64,000 nt of DNA from Malania oleifera (GCF_029873635.1 NC_080422.1:15716049-15780048); one strand, 5' to 3'; shown: positions 47,784 through 59,882, numbered from the stretch's first letter. The notes: a model not told the origin generated them from the letters alone. Numbers and translations: made by a program.

Positions 47784-49406
47784 CTACAATGAATCAATCT
47801 TCATACCTGCACGAAAGTCAGCTTCAAATGAATTAATACTCTTCAAAATACTAGACAATACATATGCAGATTGACTTTCTTGTTTTAACAAGAAATGATC
47901 TTTATTCAGCATATTTTCAAGGAAATTTACTTCTTTACGAACTGGTTTTTGAGGAAAAGTTGTTGGAACAGTTACCTTTGGTTCTTCAGAAGCATTAGCA
48001 TTAAAAGTTTTACCTGGTTCCATGAAAGTTAAACATTCACCATTCTGCTCACCCTCTTTATAGGATGTACCAATCATCTTACCACTGGGGGGATTTACTT
48101 CAGCAGTACATTCCTTGAAATTTAGTCCAGTAGGGAATGATGGTTCCACGACTGTCAATCTTTGAGGGTAAGGTATCACAGGTTGGTACTCCTTATTGGT
48201 CTCGCTCTCCACGTTAACTGACTTCTTCAATTCTGGGCTTGCTTATTCTGATTTTTCTCTGACCTCATCTATCTCAAGTGTAACTTTAGGTGTTGGGAAA
48301 TGAGTATCTCAGGTTGGGGAACTTCTTTTCCACTTCTCGAAGTAATAACGACCTCCAATGTTTCAGAAGGAAAAAATATGTATTTGTTGCTGTTGGTACT
48401 AGTATTCTTGACGATTAGGTTGAGGTTCTATCGAAAATTCCCTTTTTTCTAAGATATTCAACTGCGCGCTCATCTCATTTATGGTCTTGCTATTTATTTA
48501 TGGCTTGAGTGTACTGATTGTTAGTTGTGACTTGAATTTGCATTAACTTCTGAAAGGCATCCTCAAGAGACTTCTCCGGTGGAGCAAGTGCTGCATTAGA
48601 TTGAAATCCTAAAGGTGCATAGTTTTGAGAGATCTGTTGTGGTTGATGCTAATGCTGAAGGGTAGGCTGACGATATGACGACTGATAAGGGGGTGCATAG
48701 GACTGGGAAGGTTGATTCCAAAGTTGCTTTATACTATTTTCCTTTTCCATTTTTATAGCCTCCACTCTTCTAGTGAGTTCATCTAGACGCGCTTCAACAC
48801 AAAAATCATCTTTCAATTCATTCCACTCTCCACCATATATTGCTCTCAATGGTTGAGTTGCAATTGGTCTTCTATCAATTCTAGTGTTCCATTGCTGAGC
48901 ATAGTCAGCTAAATGATCTAGAAAATCTAATACCTTATCAGGCTCCTTGTCGAAGAAATATCCTAAACACATAGTATGAACGAACTACTTCTATTCAGGA
49001 GTCAACGTAGTGTAGAATAGTTGACCAGGTGCCATTATTCAAATCCATGGTGAGGACACATGTTAACCAGACCTTTAAATCTTTCCCAGCTTTCATGAAA
49101 TGTCTTATCAACTCCTTGCACAAATCGACTGATTTGTTCCTACAAAAATTGAGTTCTCTATAAGAGAAAAAATTTATGCAGAAATTCATCTTGCATGTCA
49201 GCCAAACTAGAGATAGAATTAGGTCTAAGAGAATTAAACCATGTCTTAGCCTTGTCTTTCAATGAAAAAGGAAACATATACAATCTAATTGTTTGATTAG
49301 TAACAGTCCCATCTATAAATGTAATACATGCAAGCTTAAAATCAGTTAAATGCCGATACAAATTTTCACACTCCATCCCATAATATTGAGGTACCACAGA
49401 TATCAT
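47784..49406 (-). pseudogene. gag of element F (Athila/Tat-type retrotransposon gag), fragmented
   Basis: The minus strand gives MISVVPQYYGMECENLYRHL, then AKTWFNSLRPNSISSLADMQ and DEFLHKFF (the retrotransposon gag core, 49406-49158). A frame change is followed by 49189-48995, then DKVLDFLDHLADYAQQWNTR and ARLDELTRRVEAIKMEKEN (48972-48649). After a gap with stops, an open 148-codon segment (48230-47784) has LNFKECTAEVNP and CLTFMEPGKTF. No protease or pol follows. It would have formed the particle shell; this copy has several frame breaks. Confidence 0.8.
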
Positions 49407-49614
49407 TCCATACTTAATGTTAAAGTTCTATGTATTTTCAGGCAATATGATGCAAGATGGTTGTATGGTTCGTGTGGGTTGGAAAAAATCCATAAGTGTG
49501 TGTGGTGCAGGTGCAGCCATATTTTCTTCAAAACTCAATTTTTTTTCTTTTTCTTTTTCATGAGAAAAATTAAAATCATAGGAAAAACACTAGTTTGAAA
49601 TTAAAACTGACATT

Positions 49615-49631
49615 CCTCGGTAACGGCGCCA
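49615..49631 (-). other. tRNA-Asp-type primer binding site of element F
   Basis: The minus strand reads TGGCGCCGTTACCGAGG, close to the canonical TGGCGCCGTTGCCGGGG site, six bases after the 5' LTR. Confidence 0.85.
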
Positions 49632-49637
49632 AAAACT

Positions 49638-51329
49638 TAACTCACTCTAAAAATGAGCAGCTCGAAAGTCATCCCAAGTATAGGAGTTATGTTGTGTAAT
49701 AAATACCTCAAGAGTTAGATCGTCTCCTCAGGGAATGCAGTTTAATCTCAAATTTTGCATAATTCGAATCGAAAATAAAAAGTTACTGAACATAGTTCAG
49801 ATTCGGGGTTTTCAAGATGTTTGAGATTTCTTTTGACAAATTAAACAAACATGCAAATTAAATTCTAATCCTAACATGCACTAAATTTAACAACGAGAAA
49901 CGGAAATCCTAAGTCTAATTAGGCAGGAATTGAAACACGCGTTGAACTTCGGACAAAACTAAAAATGATAACTTTCCTACTTAAATTAAAACACGCAATT
50001 CTAAAAATCTCAATCGAATGCAAACTCAAGAACCAAAGATTTTACGCAATTAAGAACTAACCAAAAATTAAAACTTTAATAATAACACTAAACAGAAACA
50101 CAATAAAAATACGGACTTAAATTAAATGAACCTAATTTAAATCAAATCGAACAAAATTTAACTTCAAAAGAAAGACAACCAATTTAAATCATAAGGAAGG
50201 TATTTTTTTCTTTGGTATTTTATTCTTTTTTTTCTTTTCAAGAAATCAAACCGACTAAAATAAAGCATAAATTAGTTCAACCAAAAAGTAAATATAATAC
50301 TAGTACTAATCAAGGGAGAAGAAAGTAATAAGCTTTAATAAAAACACCCAACCATTAATTAAAAAAAAATAAAACTTTAAAGGAAACTCTAATAAACTAA
50401 TCAATAGTCAACTAAGATTCAAACTACTTAAAAGAAAAAAAAAAAAAAAAAAAAAAAAGGAAAGGAAGAGTTTTTTTTTTTTCTTTTCTTGTGTGGAGGA
50501 ATGCAGCAGCAATCGTGGTAGCTTGAGGAGGCTTCTGGTTTGCTAGTAGTTGGAAGGAGGAGTAGCACGGGAAGCAGCTGCAGGAGTTCTGGTTTAGCAG
50601 CAGGCAACAGGTACACAACTTGGGAGCACTCATAGCAAGGGAGAGGACCAGCTTGCCTGTGGCACTTGGAAGGAGGAGCAGCAGGTATGGATCCTCTTGG
50701 CTTCAGCAACCAGCAGCAGCTGAGGTATGGGAAGAAGGTAGCAAGGGTAAACAGCAATAGTGAACAAGAAGGAGGAGGAGGAGGAGAAGAAGAAGAGAGG
50801 GGAAGGAGGGGCTGCATGTTCAAAGAAACAAAAAAAAAAAAAAAGACAATATATAAGGGAGAGGGGGCTGAGAGCCCTACCTAGCGTGTGTTTGAAGCTC
50901 CAAACCTGGCTGTATGGCCGGGTTACATAAGATTTTTTTTTCTTCTTTTTGCTTCCCTTTCTTCTTTCCTCTTCGTTTTATCCTTAGCAAACGAGGATGC
51001 TTTTGGCCATCTTAGAGCCCATTTTTCTCAAAACTCAAAACACGGAAGTTGTAAATAGTCTTCTCGTCTTTCTCCAGGACTTCAAATTGTCTCAATCGGA
51101 GCTTGGAAGGAAAAATAATGTGCAAATTACGAATTGGTACCGGTTTTAGCTCCTGATAATTTTCCTATAATAAAAATATGCCAAAAATTCATAAATTGCT
51201 TAATAAAATCCAAATATTATAAATAGGACATCATGTTAAAATATTGAGAATAATTAGGTATTTAATTAAAAATATAAGCCTTAATGCATGAATTAAACCA
51301 CTTAATTACGCAGTTCAAGCACGTGATCA
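49638..51329 (-). repeat. 5' LTR of element F
   Basis: Starts TGATCACGTGC at 51329 on the minus strand and ends GAGTGAGTTA at 49638. It is similar to 41639-43507 but lacks part of the purine-rich segment found there. The A-run at 50436-50458 and (GGA)n at 50770-50812 are low-complexity parts. Confidence 0.88.
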
Positions 51330-52389
51330 ATCTCCATGGACTTAGTCACAGGATTGCCACCAGCACAGCATTAGCAAAACACCATATGAGTAATCGTTGA
51401 TTGTCAGATGAAGATTGCCCATTTTCTTCTAATCAGGGCTAACTACTCCATGAATAGGTTGGCCGAGTTGTACATTCGGAAGATAGTTAGACTTCATGGA
51501 GTGCCAATGTCCATTATATCAGATTGGAACCCACGGTTCACATCACAATTCTGGAAGAGCTTACAGAGAGCCTTGGGATCCTAGTTGACTTTTAGCATGA
51601 CATTTCACCTCCAGACTAATGAACAGTCAGAGAGGACCATTCAAATACTAGAAGATATGCTGCGGGCTTTTGTGTTGGACTTTGGGGGTAGCTGGATTCA
51701 ATATTTTTCCACTAATGGGGTTTGCTTATGATAATAGTTACCATGCCAGTATTGAAATGACACCGTATGAAGCATTATATGGTTGGAGGTGCTGTACTTC
51801 ACTCTATTGGGACAAAGTTAGTGAAAGGCAAATTTTGGGGCCAGAGATTGTACAACAGACTTATGAGAAAATCAAGCGTATTTGGGATTAAAACAGCTCA
51901 GAGTTGACAAAAAAGCTATATAGATACCCCCCCCCCCGATGAGAACAAGAATTTGGTGTAGGAGATAACATATTATTGAGAATTGCATCAATGAAAGGAG
52001 TCATGAGATTTGGGAAGAAGGGTAAGCTAAGCCCTAGGTACATTGAGCCATTCGAAATACTAGAAAGAGTTGGTCCAATTGCTTACAAGTTAGCATTACT
52101 CCCAACACTATCTAGGATCCATGATGTGTTCCACGTGTCTATGTTAAAAAAATACATCCCGGATCCTTCACACGTGATAAGTTATGACTCTTTGGAAATC
52201 AGGGATGCTCTATTGTATGATGAAGTGTCGGTTCAAATCTTAGACCAGAAAGAACAAGAAGTACACACCAAGAAAATCCCGCTGATAAAAGTACTCTGGC
52301 GTAATCACGTAGTCAAGGAAGTCTCATGGGAACTAGAGGAAGAAATGCGCCATAATTACCTACACCTGTTTAGCGAGGCCCAAAGTTAA
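51330..52389 (+). pseudogene. gypsy D integrase core and chromodomain-like C-terminus
   Basis: Resumes after element F at the D of the integrase core (SMDLVTGLP), with [20 protein letters not shown] and [11 protein letters not shown], then frame changes. AYDNSYHASIEMTPYEALYG (51736-51890) and an open 137-codon tail (51976-52389) follow. The tail reads LSPRYIEPFEILERVGPIAY, SRIHDVFHVSMLKKYIPD and VLWRNHVVKEVSWELEEEMR, the GPY/F-type module plus chromodomain-like end that steers insertion in chromoviruses. A poly-C run (about 51928-51936) marks one frame break. Not functional as it stands. Confidence 0.9.
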
Positions 52390-52738
52390 GTAGATAATGT
52401 AATAAATAAGGCAAGAATTTAGTTGTATGTAAGTATGTTTTAAGTAGGTCGACCAGTTGGATATATTTAATTGTAAATCTATATGTAATGGTTTTATGTT
52501 TGAGTAGGTTTTGGGAGAGTTTTTATGTGATTAATTGTAATCTCCCAGAAATCTTTGATGTAACCACGGTATTCTTTCGCCACAAGTGACGGTTATTAAT
52601 AAATTTGGAACGGGGCTGCTATGTAGGTGGGCGTCGGCTCTTCTTAGAGTCGGGTGAAATAATTTAGTGATTTCTAGATGATGGTATAAGTATAGGTTAG
52701 AAAATTTCAAGGATGAATTTTTTATAAAGAGGGGAGGA
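52390..52738 (+). other. 3' untranslated interior of element D with polypurine tract
   Basis: No coding signal. The purine tract AAAGAGGGGAGGA ends at 52738, immediately before the 3' LTR, as required for plus-strand DNA priming. Confidence 0.75.
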
Positions 52739-52749
52739 TGTAGAGACCC

Positions 52750-52800
<51 letters not shown>

Positions 52801-54452
52801 GTAAAAAAGGAAAATTTAGTTTGGCACAGAACCAAACCGTCAACGGTTTTAGGAGCCCAAGGAAAATCGTCGACGGTTACAAATGGGTGAAGGGTTTGGT
52901 GAGACCAATCGTCAACAGTTTCAACAATCTCAAGAAAACCATCAACGGTTTTGAATTACTAAGGGCCAGTAAAGGTAAAATGGTAGAAACACGGTTTGGC
53001 TAAAGGCCAAACCATAGACGGTTTCAGAGAAACCGTTGACGATTTTGCTCTGGGACAGTGACCTATAAATAGACCTAAGTTCATTTTATTTGAAGAAAAT
53101 TGAAATCTCTCTCACTCTTTTTCTCTAGTTGCGGCTCTTCCACTCTCTTTCTCTTCAAATTTTACCCCAAAACTCAGCTAGATTGATAAATAAACATCAT
53201 TTCAGAGTCCTGACTACAATTCTTAGTTGTTTAACCACAGTGGATTCGTAGTTCAGGGATCTTAGGCATCACTCTAGGAATTAGCGAAATGTATATGTTT
53301 TCTAGGCAGTTATTAAATTATGATTTATTACTCAAATTGTGTGGCATGAGTGAATACTGATTTTAGAGAATGTTGTAAAAATTATGAAATTATGATATGA
53401 TTATTGATGATTGTGTGCCGATTATTGATGACTGTGTGCCAAGTTTAGCCAGCTTCATGTCGAGATATGATATGATATGATTTTATACAAAATGAATTGA
53501 GAACATGTTAGATTTTATACGGTTATATTATATAAATTGAACTATATGGTAGCAGGAGCTTGATGGACTAGTTTAGATTGGTTCAGATTGAGAGCACGGT
53601 ACCATAGCTATGATAATGATAGTCAGTGCAACCACACTACTTAGGTAAAGAGTTGGTAACGAAATTCAATTTAGCCTGCAAAGAGATGTTGACTGCCCCT
53701 GGGTCTGGACCAGGCTGTGGTGGGCCAATCATACTACAAATGAGTTAGATTTGACTTAACCTGGTGGTGGGCTAGCCATGGCTAAGTCTTGCCTTCGGGC
53801 TGCACAACCCGATCATGTGGGGTTATTAGACGATAATATATGAACATCCATTTAGAGGAAAATTCCTTATGTGTATATATAATATGATTTAATTATTGCA
53901 TAGAATTATGTATTATGATACGTCATGTTTTGAAAAGGAAATATGTGTTTTCATATATATATATACATAAGTGTGAGTTCATATTTACATGATTTACCAG
54001 TTAAAGTTAAGTATTTATTGGACATTTTCTTGCTACACTAAAACTCATGTTGCCACACACTAATAATAATCGATTCCTTCTCATTGAGAGGTGTCTTACC
54101 CCAAAACTTAAACATTTCAAGAAATCCAAGCAGCCGAGCGTTGCAAGCTTCGAGATAGAGGAGGCCTAGGTACTATAATTCAGGGTAAGTATTTGAGGAG
54201 ACTGGGTTATGTTTTGTATAATTTGGGACTTTTTATGGATGTAAGGGGATATATATATATTTGGAGACATTGGAACTCTGGTATTGTATATCAGGATCAG
54301 GTACATTATGCTTCCACTGCATTGTTAGTATGTATTTATGGACAGGTGAATCCCCGGTACCACACTTTGGGTTCGGGTTGATATTGTTGATATACAGTTG
54401 TGGTATCATAGCATTTTTATATTTAGAGCAATATAATTTTAGGGTCGTTACA
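52739..54452 (+). repeat. 3' LTR of gypsy D
   Basis: Begins TGTAGAGACCCG, followed by an (AAT)n microsatellite (52752-52800), and ends GGTCGTTACA. Contains palindromes around ACCGTCGACGGTT (52837-53045), TATAAATA (53064-53071) and the shared box TTGAGAGGTGTCTTACCCC (about 54085). The right end directly joins copia G pol sequence (TGAAG), suggesting D landed inside G. Confidence 0.88.
52825..53071 (+). promoter_or_regulatory. ACCGTCGACGGT palindrome cluster and TATA box, D 3' LTR
   Basis: Six or so motifs of the type AACCGTCAACGGTT or CGTCGACGGTT lie at 52837-53045, ending about 20 bp before TATAAATA (53064). This is a gypsy LTR, yet the layout equals that of the copia LTRs A, B, C and I. Confidence 0.55.
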
Positions 54453-55070
54453 TGAAGTGTGTTCTTGTTGCTTCACCCTGTAAATCCACCTATTCATCAA
54501 AGCTCTCTTGCCCTTAGGCAACTTCACCAACTAAAAAGTGTGATTGTCATGTAATGACCGCATCTTATCTTGCATAGCATCAACCCCCTTTGACTTATGT
54601 TCATCTTCCATGGCTTATGGATAACACTCGAGCTCTCCCGCGTCAGTTAGTAACACGAACTCTTCTACAGAATACCAAGTGGAAGCTGTCGGTCTCTAGT
54701 AGACCTCCTGAGTGGAACATCTAGTGGTATCTCTGGTGTAGGCAACAGATCATGATTCTCATCCTGTAAGGGAACATCTGTATCACTTGGACCTTGCTAG
54801 TCATTGTGAACATCATGTTCAACCTGTGTTGGAAACTCTATCAAAGGAGCCGAATCCAAGTCAATCAAGCCATCATTGTATTGAGGCACTAATTTTTCTA
54901 TCTTCTTAATATCATATATGATTTGATCTTCCATAAACACAAAATCTTGGTTTCTCACAAGTTTCTTCTCAAATGGATCATACAACTTGTAGCCAAACTC
55001 ATCTAGGCCATAGCCTAGGAAGATGTCAAGTCTTCACATCTAGCCTAGACCTCTCATCTTTGGGAATATG
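54453..55070 (-). pseudogene. copia G integrase C-terminal/linker and start of RT
   Basis: The minus strand contains DPFEKKLVRNQDFVFMEDQ (the segment after integrase, 54985-54797) and near 54510-54460 the RT entry, ALMNRWIYRVKQQ-like, which ends at the D LTR border. The part before 55070 encodes DEFGYKLYDP. ATATG at 55066-55070 is one half of the target duplication of solo LTR K. Confidence 0.75.
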
Positions 55071-57669
55071 TGTAAAGCCCCAAACCCTTAAATCCGGGTC
55101 CAGCGAGTTACACCTGATAAAATCCCTAAATCAATAATATACGCAGCGGAAAACATAAGCATAATCACCATATAACATAACACCCGAGTTTACTAATTCT
55201 AACTATAATCCATATTAAATCATCCATCACCTGCATTTCCATAAATCTACATAACTTCCAAAACAATTCAGTATGTTCTCAAACATTCTTTACTCAACAG
55301 CCTTAAAATATAAAGACATAAAACATAATATTTACATTCCCCAAAATTAACTTAGAAATATACCATTTGCTTTTTCTAATTTCCCAATAATGTTATAAAA
55401 ACCTCGAGCTCTCAAAGAATTCCTGAAAAAAAAAAAAAAAAAGATAAATTCATATTCGGGTGAGACACATCTCAGTAAGGGAATAAACAATATATTAAAG
55501 CAGTGTGTGGCCAATATGAGTTTATAATCAACATAATATTTAACATTTGCAAATTCTTAACATAATTTCCGAAATCATTTTTTGATTCTATTCAAACACA
55601 TGCAAGATATTTTACCTATGAGATTACCCGAGGATAGAGGTGATTACACGCCCATACAAGTAGCACCCCTCTACTCTGATACATTTGGCAACCCAAAGGT
55701 CACAACTAAAGCATACCAGGGCACTCACCTTACTCAATAAGCCCTCAAGTGATAAATTGATTTCGTACTCACACAGTTCATACAAAAGTTTACCGGCAAA
55801 GGCCCTAAGGATAGGGAAATCTACCCGCCCATACAAGTGGGTTCCCTCTGCCCTAGTACGTTATGTGGCTACTACCACATCTGTAGCAACTAGTGCACTC
55901 ACCTTACTCAGCAAGCCTTTAGGCGAAAGGTATGCCTCGCTCAATCGTAACATGTTCTACGTACATATATACTTCTAATATCATAATACATCATTCTTTC
56001 TATCATTATTCAATCATACACCTCTGTTCATATTCATGGCTTAACATTGCATTGCATTTCACTTTAAGTGACTCTTTCCCATTTTACATTCTTCACATTT
56101 CCCATTTCATTTCCATTTCATTCATTTCCCTTTTCATTTCATTTCATTTCATATCCAGCATCTTTCAGCTATTTGACCCAGCATTTTTCAGTTGTCATAC
56201 ATTTACTGAGCTACTTTTAGCTGTTTCACATTTACCCAGCCACTTTTAGCTGTGACACGTTTGCCCAGCCACTTTCAGCTGTGACACGTTTACCTAGCCA
56301 CTTTCAGCTGTGACATATTTACGCAGCCACTTTCAGCTGTGACACCTTTACCCAGCCACTTTCAGCTGTGATACGTTTACCCAGCCACTTTCAGCTATGA
56401 CACCTTTACCCAGCCACTTTCAGCTGTGACACGTTTACCTAGCCACTTTCAGCTGTGACACATTTACCCAACCACTTTCAGCTGTGACACGTTTACCCAG
56501 CCACTTTCAGATGTGACACATTTACCCAGCCACTTTCAGCTGTTACACATTTACCCAGCCACTTTCAGCTGTTTTACCCAGTATATTTCAGCTATTTACC
56601 CAACATATTTCAGCTGTTTACATGATTGCATTAACATACACAAGCAACATAGTCCATGTCATGTTTTATTCACAATGCATTACTTCCATGTCATGTTTTA
56701 TTCACAATGCATTACTTACTTAACCTGCATCTCATACATTTAACATATATTTCCACACAACATTCTATTTACTCATGCCACACAATTTAGCAATAAAATT
56801 CATACATTGCCTGTAAAATAAGCCAACTAATATTTAATCTTTATATACTAAAAATACCTTTCATGTCTTACATAAATATTCTGAAAATATTTCCCACTTT
56901 TCTTAGTTCATTTTCACACATACATATCTAATAAACAGCCCTAAACTCGAAAAAAATATAATTTAAACAATTCGCATTTTACCCATACTGAAACATATAC
57001 ACGTACATATAACACAATTTATTTTTCCATTAAATTCATAAAAATTCTGATTTAATATATATTTTTTCCCTTACCTACTTTCTTGAACTACGCCAATAGG
57101 GACTCTAAAAAATACCTGCGGCGCTCACCTAGACCCTGAATAAAAAATCCTAATTCTATAAAATCAATCCTAAATAAAATATATATTTAATACTTCCTAG
57201 GCCCTTAAATACCCAATAAATAATTATCTCCTTAAATTTAGTCAAATTCTCAAATCCCACTCTCGCTTTGGAGTAGAGTCTAGAAAACCTCAATTGAAAA
57301 TTTATCTACGTAAAAATGACGGCAATCGCGACTAGGACCACATGGTGGTACCCAATTGCCAATTTAATAGCAGATTTAAAGCAAAATTGAGAAAATGGAG
57401 AAAAAATACCTTTCCCCAAGAGTAGGGCCTAAGCCGTTCCCACGAAAAATCTGCTCCAGTACAAATGTCGGTGGTGGAGTTAGGAATCCAACGGCACCTT
57501 CTGTTTCTAAATCCGACGCAAACTCATCGAGAAATTGAAAGAGAGAGAGACGGAAACAGAGGTGGACGCAGGAAAAATAAAAACATTAAGGGAGGGGGGT
57601 GCTGATTCTTCTTCTTCTTCCTTCTTCTTCTTCTTCTTCTTCTTCTTCTTTCTTCTTTCTTTCTTCTTT

Positions 57670-57729
<60 letters not shown>

Positions 57730-57937
57730 CTTATTCCAATTAGTTTTTTTTTTTTTCAAATCCAATGTAGAAATATTTAATTTAATAACTAATTATTTAA
57801 TTATTTAATTTATCTTAATTTAATTTAACTAATTTTTTTCTTCTTTTTCTCACGCCATTCCTTTTATTTATTTATCTGTTATTTTATTTATATATTTTTT
57901 AATTCTTTTAATTCTTTTAAATTTCCGGGTCTTTACA
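55071..57937 (-). mobile_element. gypsy solo LTR K in copia G
   Basis: Flanked by ATATG (55066-55070, 57938-57942). The minus strand begins TGTAAAGACCCGG and ends GGGGCTTTACA. It has (AT)n (about 57673-57725) and (CTT)n (57607-57665) microsatellites and a CAGCTG minisatellite (56165-56600). The inverse GTGAGACACATCTCAGTAAGG box (about 55461) is shared with J. No coding sequence; several long frames across the repeats are chance. Confidence 0.92.
56165..56600 (-). repeat. 29-bp minisatellite in solo LTR K
   Basis: About fourteen units near 29 bp, typified by CCCAGCCACTTTCAGCTGTG then ACACGTTTA. The core is the palindrome CAGCTG. Units vary mostly in the ACACGTTTA part. A trace of the same motif (CTTTTAGCTATTATCAGTTAG) is present in solo LTR J near 46370, unamplified. 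Confidence 0.88.
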
Positions 57938-57942
57938 ATATG

Positions 57943-58706
57943 CATAAATGCCTTACATCCAAAGACATGCAAATGATCATAAGAAACATCCTTCTCAATC
58001 CAAACCATGTATGGTACATCAAACTGAAGAGGAACACATGGTGCGAGATTAAGAACATGTACTGATGTACTTAAAGCCTCCCCCTAAAAGGAGTTTGGCA
58101 ATTGTGATTGTGAAAGCAAGCCCCTTACTCTTTCAACCAGTGTTCTGTTCATCCTTTCAGCTAAACCATTCAACTGAGATGTCTTCGGAGGTGTCCTTTG
58201 ATGCCGAATACCCTATTGCTTGCAATATTTATCAAAAGGACCCAAATACTCTCCCCCCATTATTTGTTTTGATGCACCTCAACTTCTTCCCAAATTGTCT
58301 CTCAATTGAAGTCTGAAACTTCTTAAACACATCCAATACCTGATCTTTTATTTTCAAGGTATATACCCCTAACTTCCTTGAATGATCATCTATGAAGGTC
58401 ACAAAGTAAAGGTAGCCACCAAGTGTTCTAGTCTTCATAAGGCCACAAACATCTGAATGCACAATATCAAGTATACCTAGCTTTCTTTTGGAAGGGGAAT
58501 TCTTGAAGGAGACTCTGTTTTGCTTCTCTGCTAAACAATGTGTGCACTTTTTCAAAGGTGCACTCTTCATCTCAAATAGAAAATTCTTCTTGGCCAATAT
58601 TTCCAAACCTTTCTCACTCATGTGGGCAAGTCTCTATTGCCACAACTCTACTAAAACCTCATATTCCATTGCATAATGATGGGGATCAACATGTCTTGAC
58701 TACATC
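57943..58706 (-). pseudogene. copia G GAG-pre-integrase and integrase N-terminal part
   Basis: The minus strand reads RLAHMSEKGLEILAKKNFLF (with a stop just before), CTHCLAEKQNRVSF with the zinc-binding Cys pair, DIVHSDVCGLMKTRTLGGY, FVTFIDDHSRK and CIKTNNGGRVFGSF. The catalytic D of HSDVCG is present; the second catalytic Asp region reads KTNNGG in place of RSDNGG. It continues to about 57943 in other frames, where solo LTR K interrupts. Confidence 0.88.
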
Positions 58707-59875
58707 CTTCGCCGATATGGTGATATGTGGATGACCTCCTAATGTCCAAATCATACAAATTATTTTGTAGGTAACCATAGAGTTATTTGAAGACTACTTG
58801 AATACTTTCGATATAAGAAGACCTCAGTTGATAAATTGAAGCAAGTTCGAGTCCAAAGCCCATGTGGGCCCCACCCGAATATGTTCCATGGACCCTACAC
58901 AGTTTTGAGCTTCCCTTTTGGCACATGCTTGAGTCCTATATTTAATTTGTAAAAATGCAAGACAACTAAGCTTGCTTGTGTGTGCTTAGTAAGTTGTGAT
59001 AATAATTATTGTGTTAGAATTAAGTGTAGGGTTTAATTGTTGTGCTTCCCAATGTGTGTTTCCTATGCTTTGTCCCCCATGCCTGTGAGAGTTGTGTGAG
59101 TGTGTTAATGTATTGTTCCCCCATGCTAGTATTTCTATCTTGTATCATTGTAAGACTCGAGGCAGTTGATGATATTAAATATTGAAAAGAATTCTATTGT
59201 TGAAACTTGAAAGCTTTGTCCAATCTCTTGATTGTGTAGTGTGAGGCTATGATGTTCTCTCTGGAGATCAAGTGGTGAGAGACCACTCTATCCAGCGATA
59301 CCATTCCCTCATCCTCCCTCTCACCCACACAGCCACCCCCATTATACACCCACACGACCACCTCCCCTACACCCCATATCTTCATTCATATTGGTGTTTC
59401 AAAGCTTGATTTGAAGAACTACAACGTGATCTAAATTCATCTTGAACAACATCAAGTCATCTAAAAAATATCTTGGTAAATTCAGTACTTATTTTGAACC
59501 CTTGTTTTGTATTATGTAAGCCTTTGTTTGAAGCCAGAAATTCCATATTTGATAAACCATTTGAATCATTAAATTTCAGTGTTGTCACTTGCTAGCTAAT
59601 ATCAATTGTATGAATATTAGTTTGTTAACTTAGAACTCGCAATCTTGACTTTGAAATTAACATCTTTCTGCATAAAAGTTTGATTCGTTGATAAGGAACA
59701 CTTGGGACTTGTTTTATGGACAAAATCATACACCTATTAAAAAATCCAACAACATGTGAAATGTCACATAATTTATGGTGTTTATGTTTGGTTAGCTAAA
59801 TTCTTAAATCAAAGTGTTTGAGTGTATGTGCTTGTATGAGGATTGAACCGTAGGACTAGGCTGACCATATCCATC
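58707..59875. mobile_element. unclassified 1.17-kb insertion in copia G
   Basis: Breaks copia coding between the protease/pre-integrase part (ends ...LSKDIIN) and LAHMSEKG. CTACATC occurs at both edges (58700-58706 and 59876-59882), a probable 7-bp target duplication. The ends share CGATATGGTGA / GGATATGGTCA in inverse orientation, a weak terminal inverted repeat. Inside, no protein similarity; the GATCAAGTGGTGAGAG / CCAGCGATACCATTCCC part hints at retroelement leader sequence. Type unknown. Confidence 0.5.
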
Positions 59876-59882
59876 CTACATC

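Larger units (their letters stand above)
41639..51329 (-). mobile_element. non-autonomous gypsy-type element F (gag-only, tRNA-Asp primed)
   Basis: Minus-strand element with a 5' LTR at 49638-51329 and a 3' LTR at 41639-43507, target duplication ATCTC. The primer site at 49615-49631 reads TGGCGCCGTTACCGAGG on the minus strand, matching the tRNA-Asp-type site of plant gypsy (Athila/Tat) elements. The interior has a gag remnant and no pol. A 2.5-kb solo LTR (J) is inserted in it. The LTRs begin TGTCA/TGATCA and end GAGTTA, so the 3' dinucleotide is TA. It lies inside integrase of D, so it is younger than D. Confidence 0.88.
35077..54452 (+). mobile_element. Ty3/gypsy chromovirus-like element D, 5'-truncated, with three large insertions
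   Basis: Plus-strand gypsy element surviving as 35077-36114, 38405-38640, 40741-41638 and 51330-54452. Joining the pieces across three target duplications (GTATC, CTCCA, ATCTC) gives protease end, RT, RNase H, integrase, a chromodomain-like tail, purine tract and a 3' LTR (52739-54452). The 5' LTR, gag and most of protease are gone; the left end abuts copia E. Order and the C-terminal tail fit a chromovirus of the Tekay/Del type, inferred from motif likeness. Frameshifts and stops occur throughout. Confidence 0.88.

Noticed and set aside
56165-56600. CRISPR-like regular repeats
   Set aside because: Head-to-tail units without unique spacers, inside a bounded plant LTR; this is a minisatellite.
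57535-57808. Reading frames made of poly-Ser, poly-Phe and alternating Ile-Tyr
   Set aside because: Translation of (CTT)n and (AT)n microsatellites in solo LTR K.
59194-59385. 63-codon Gly/Val-rich minus-strand frame
   Set aside because: Short, of biased composition, inside the unclassified insert and without family likeness.
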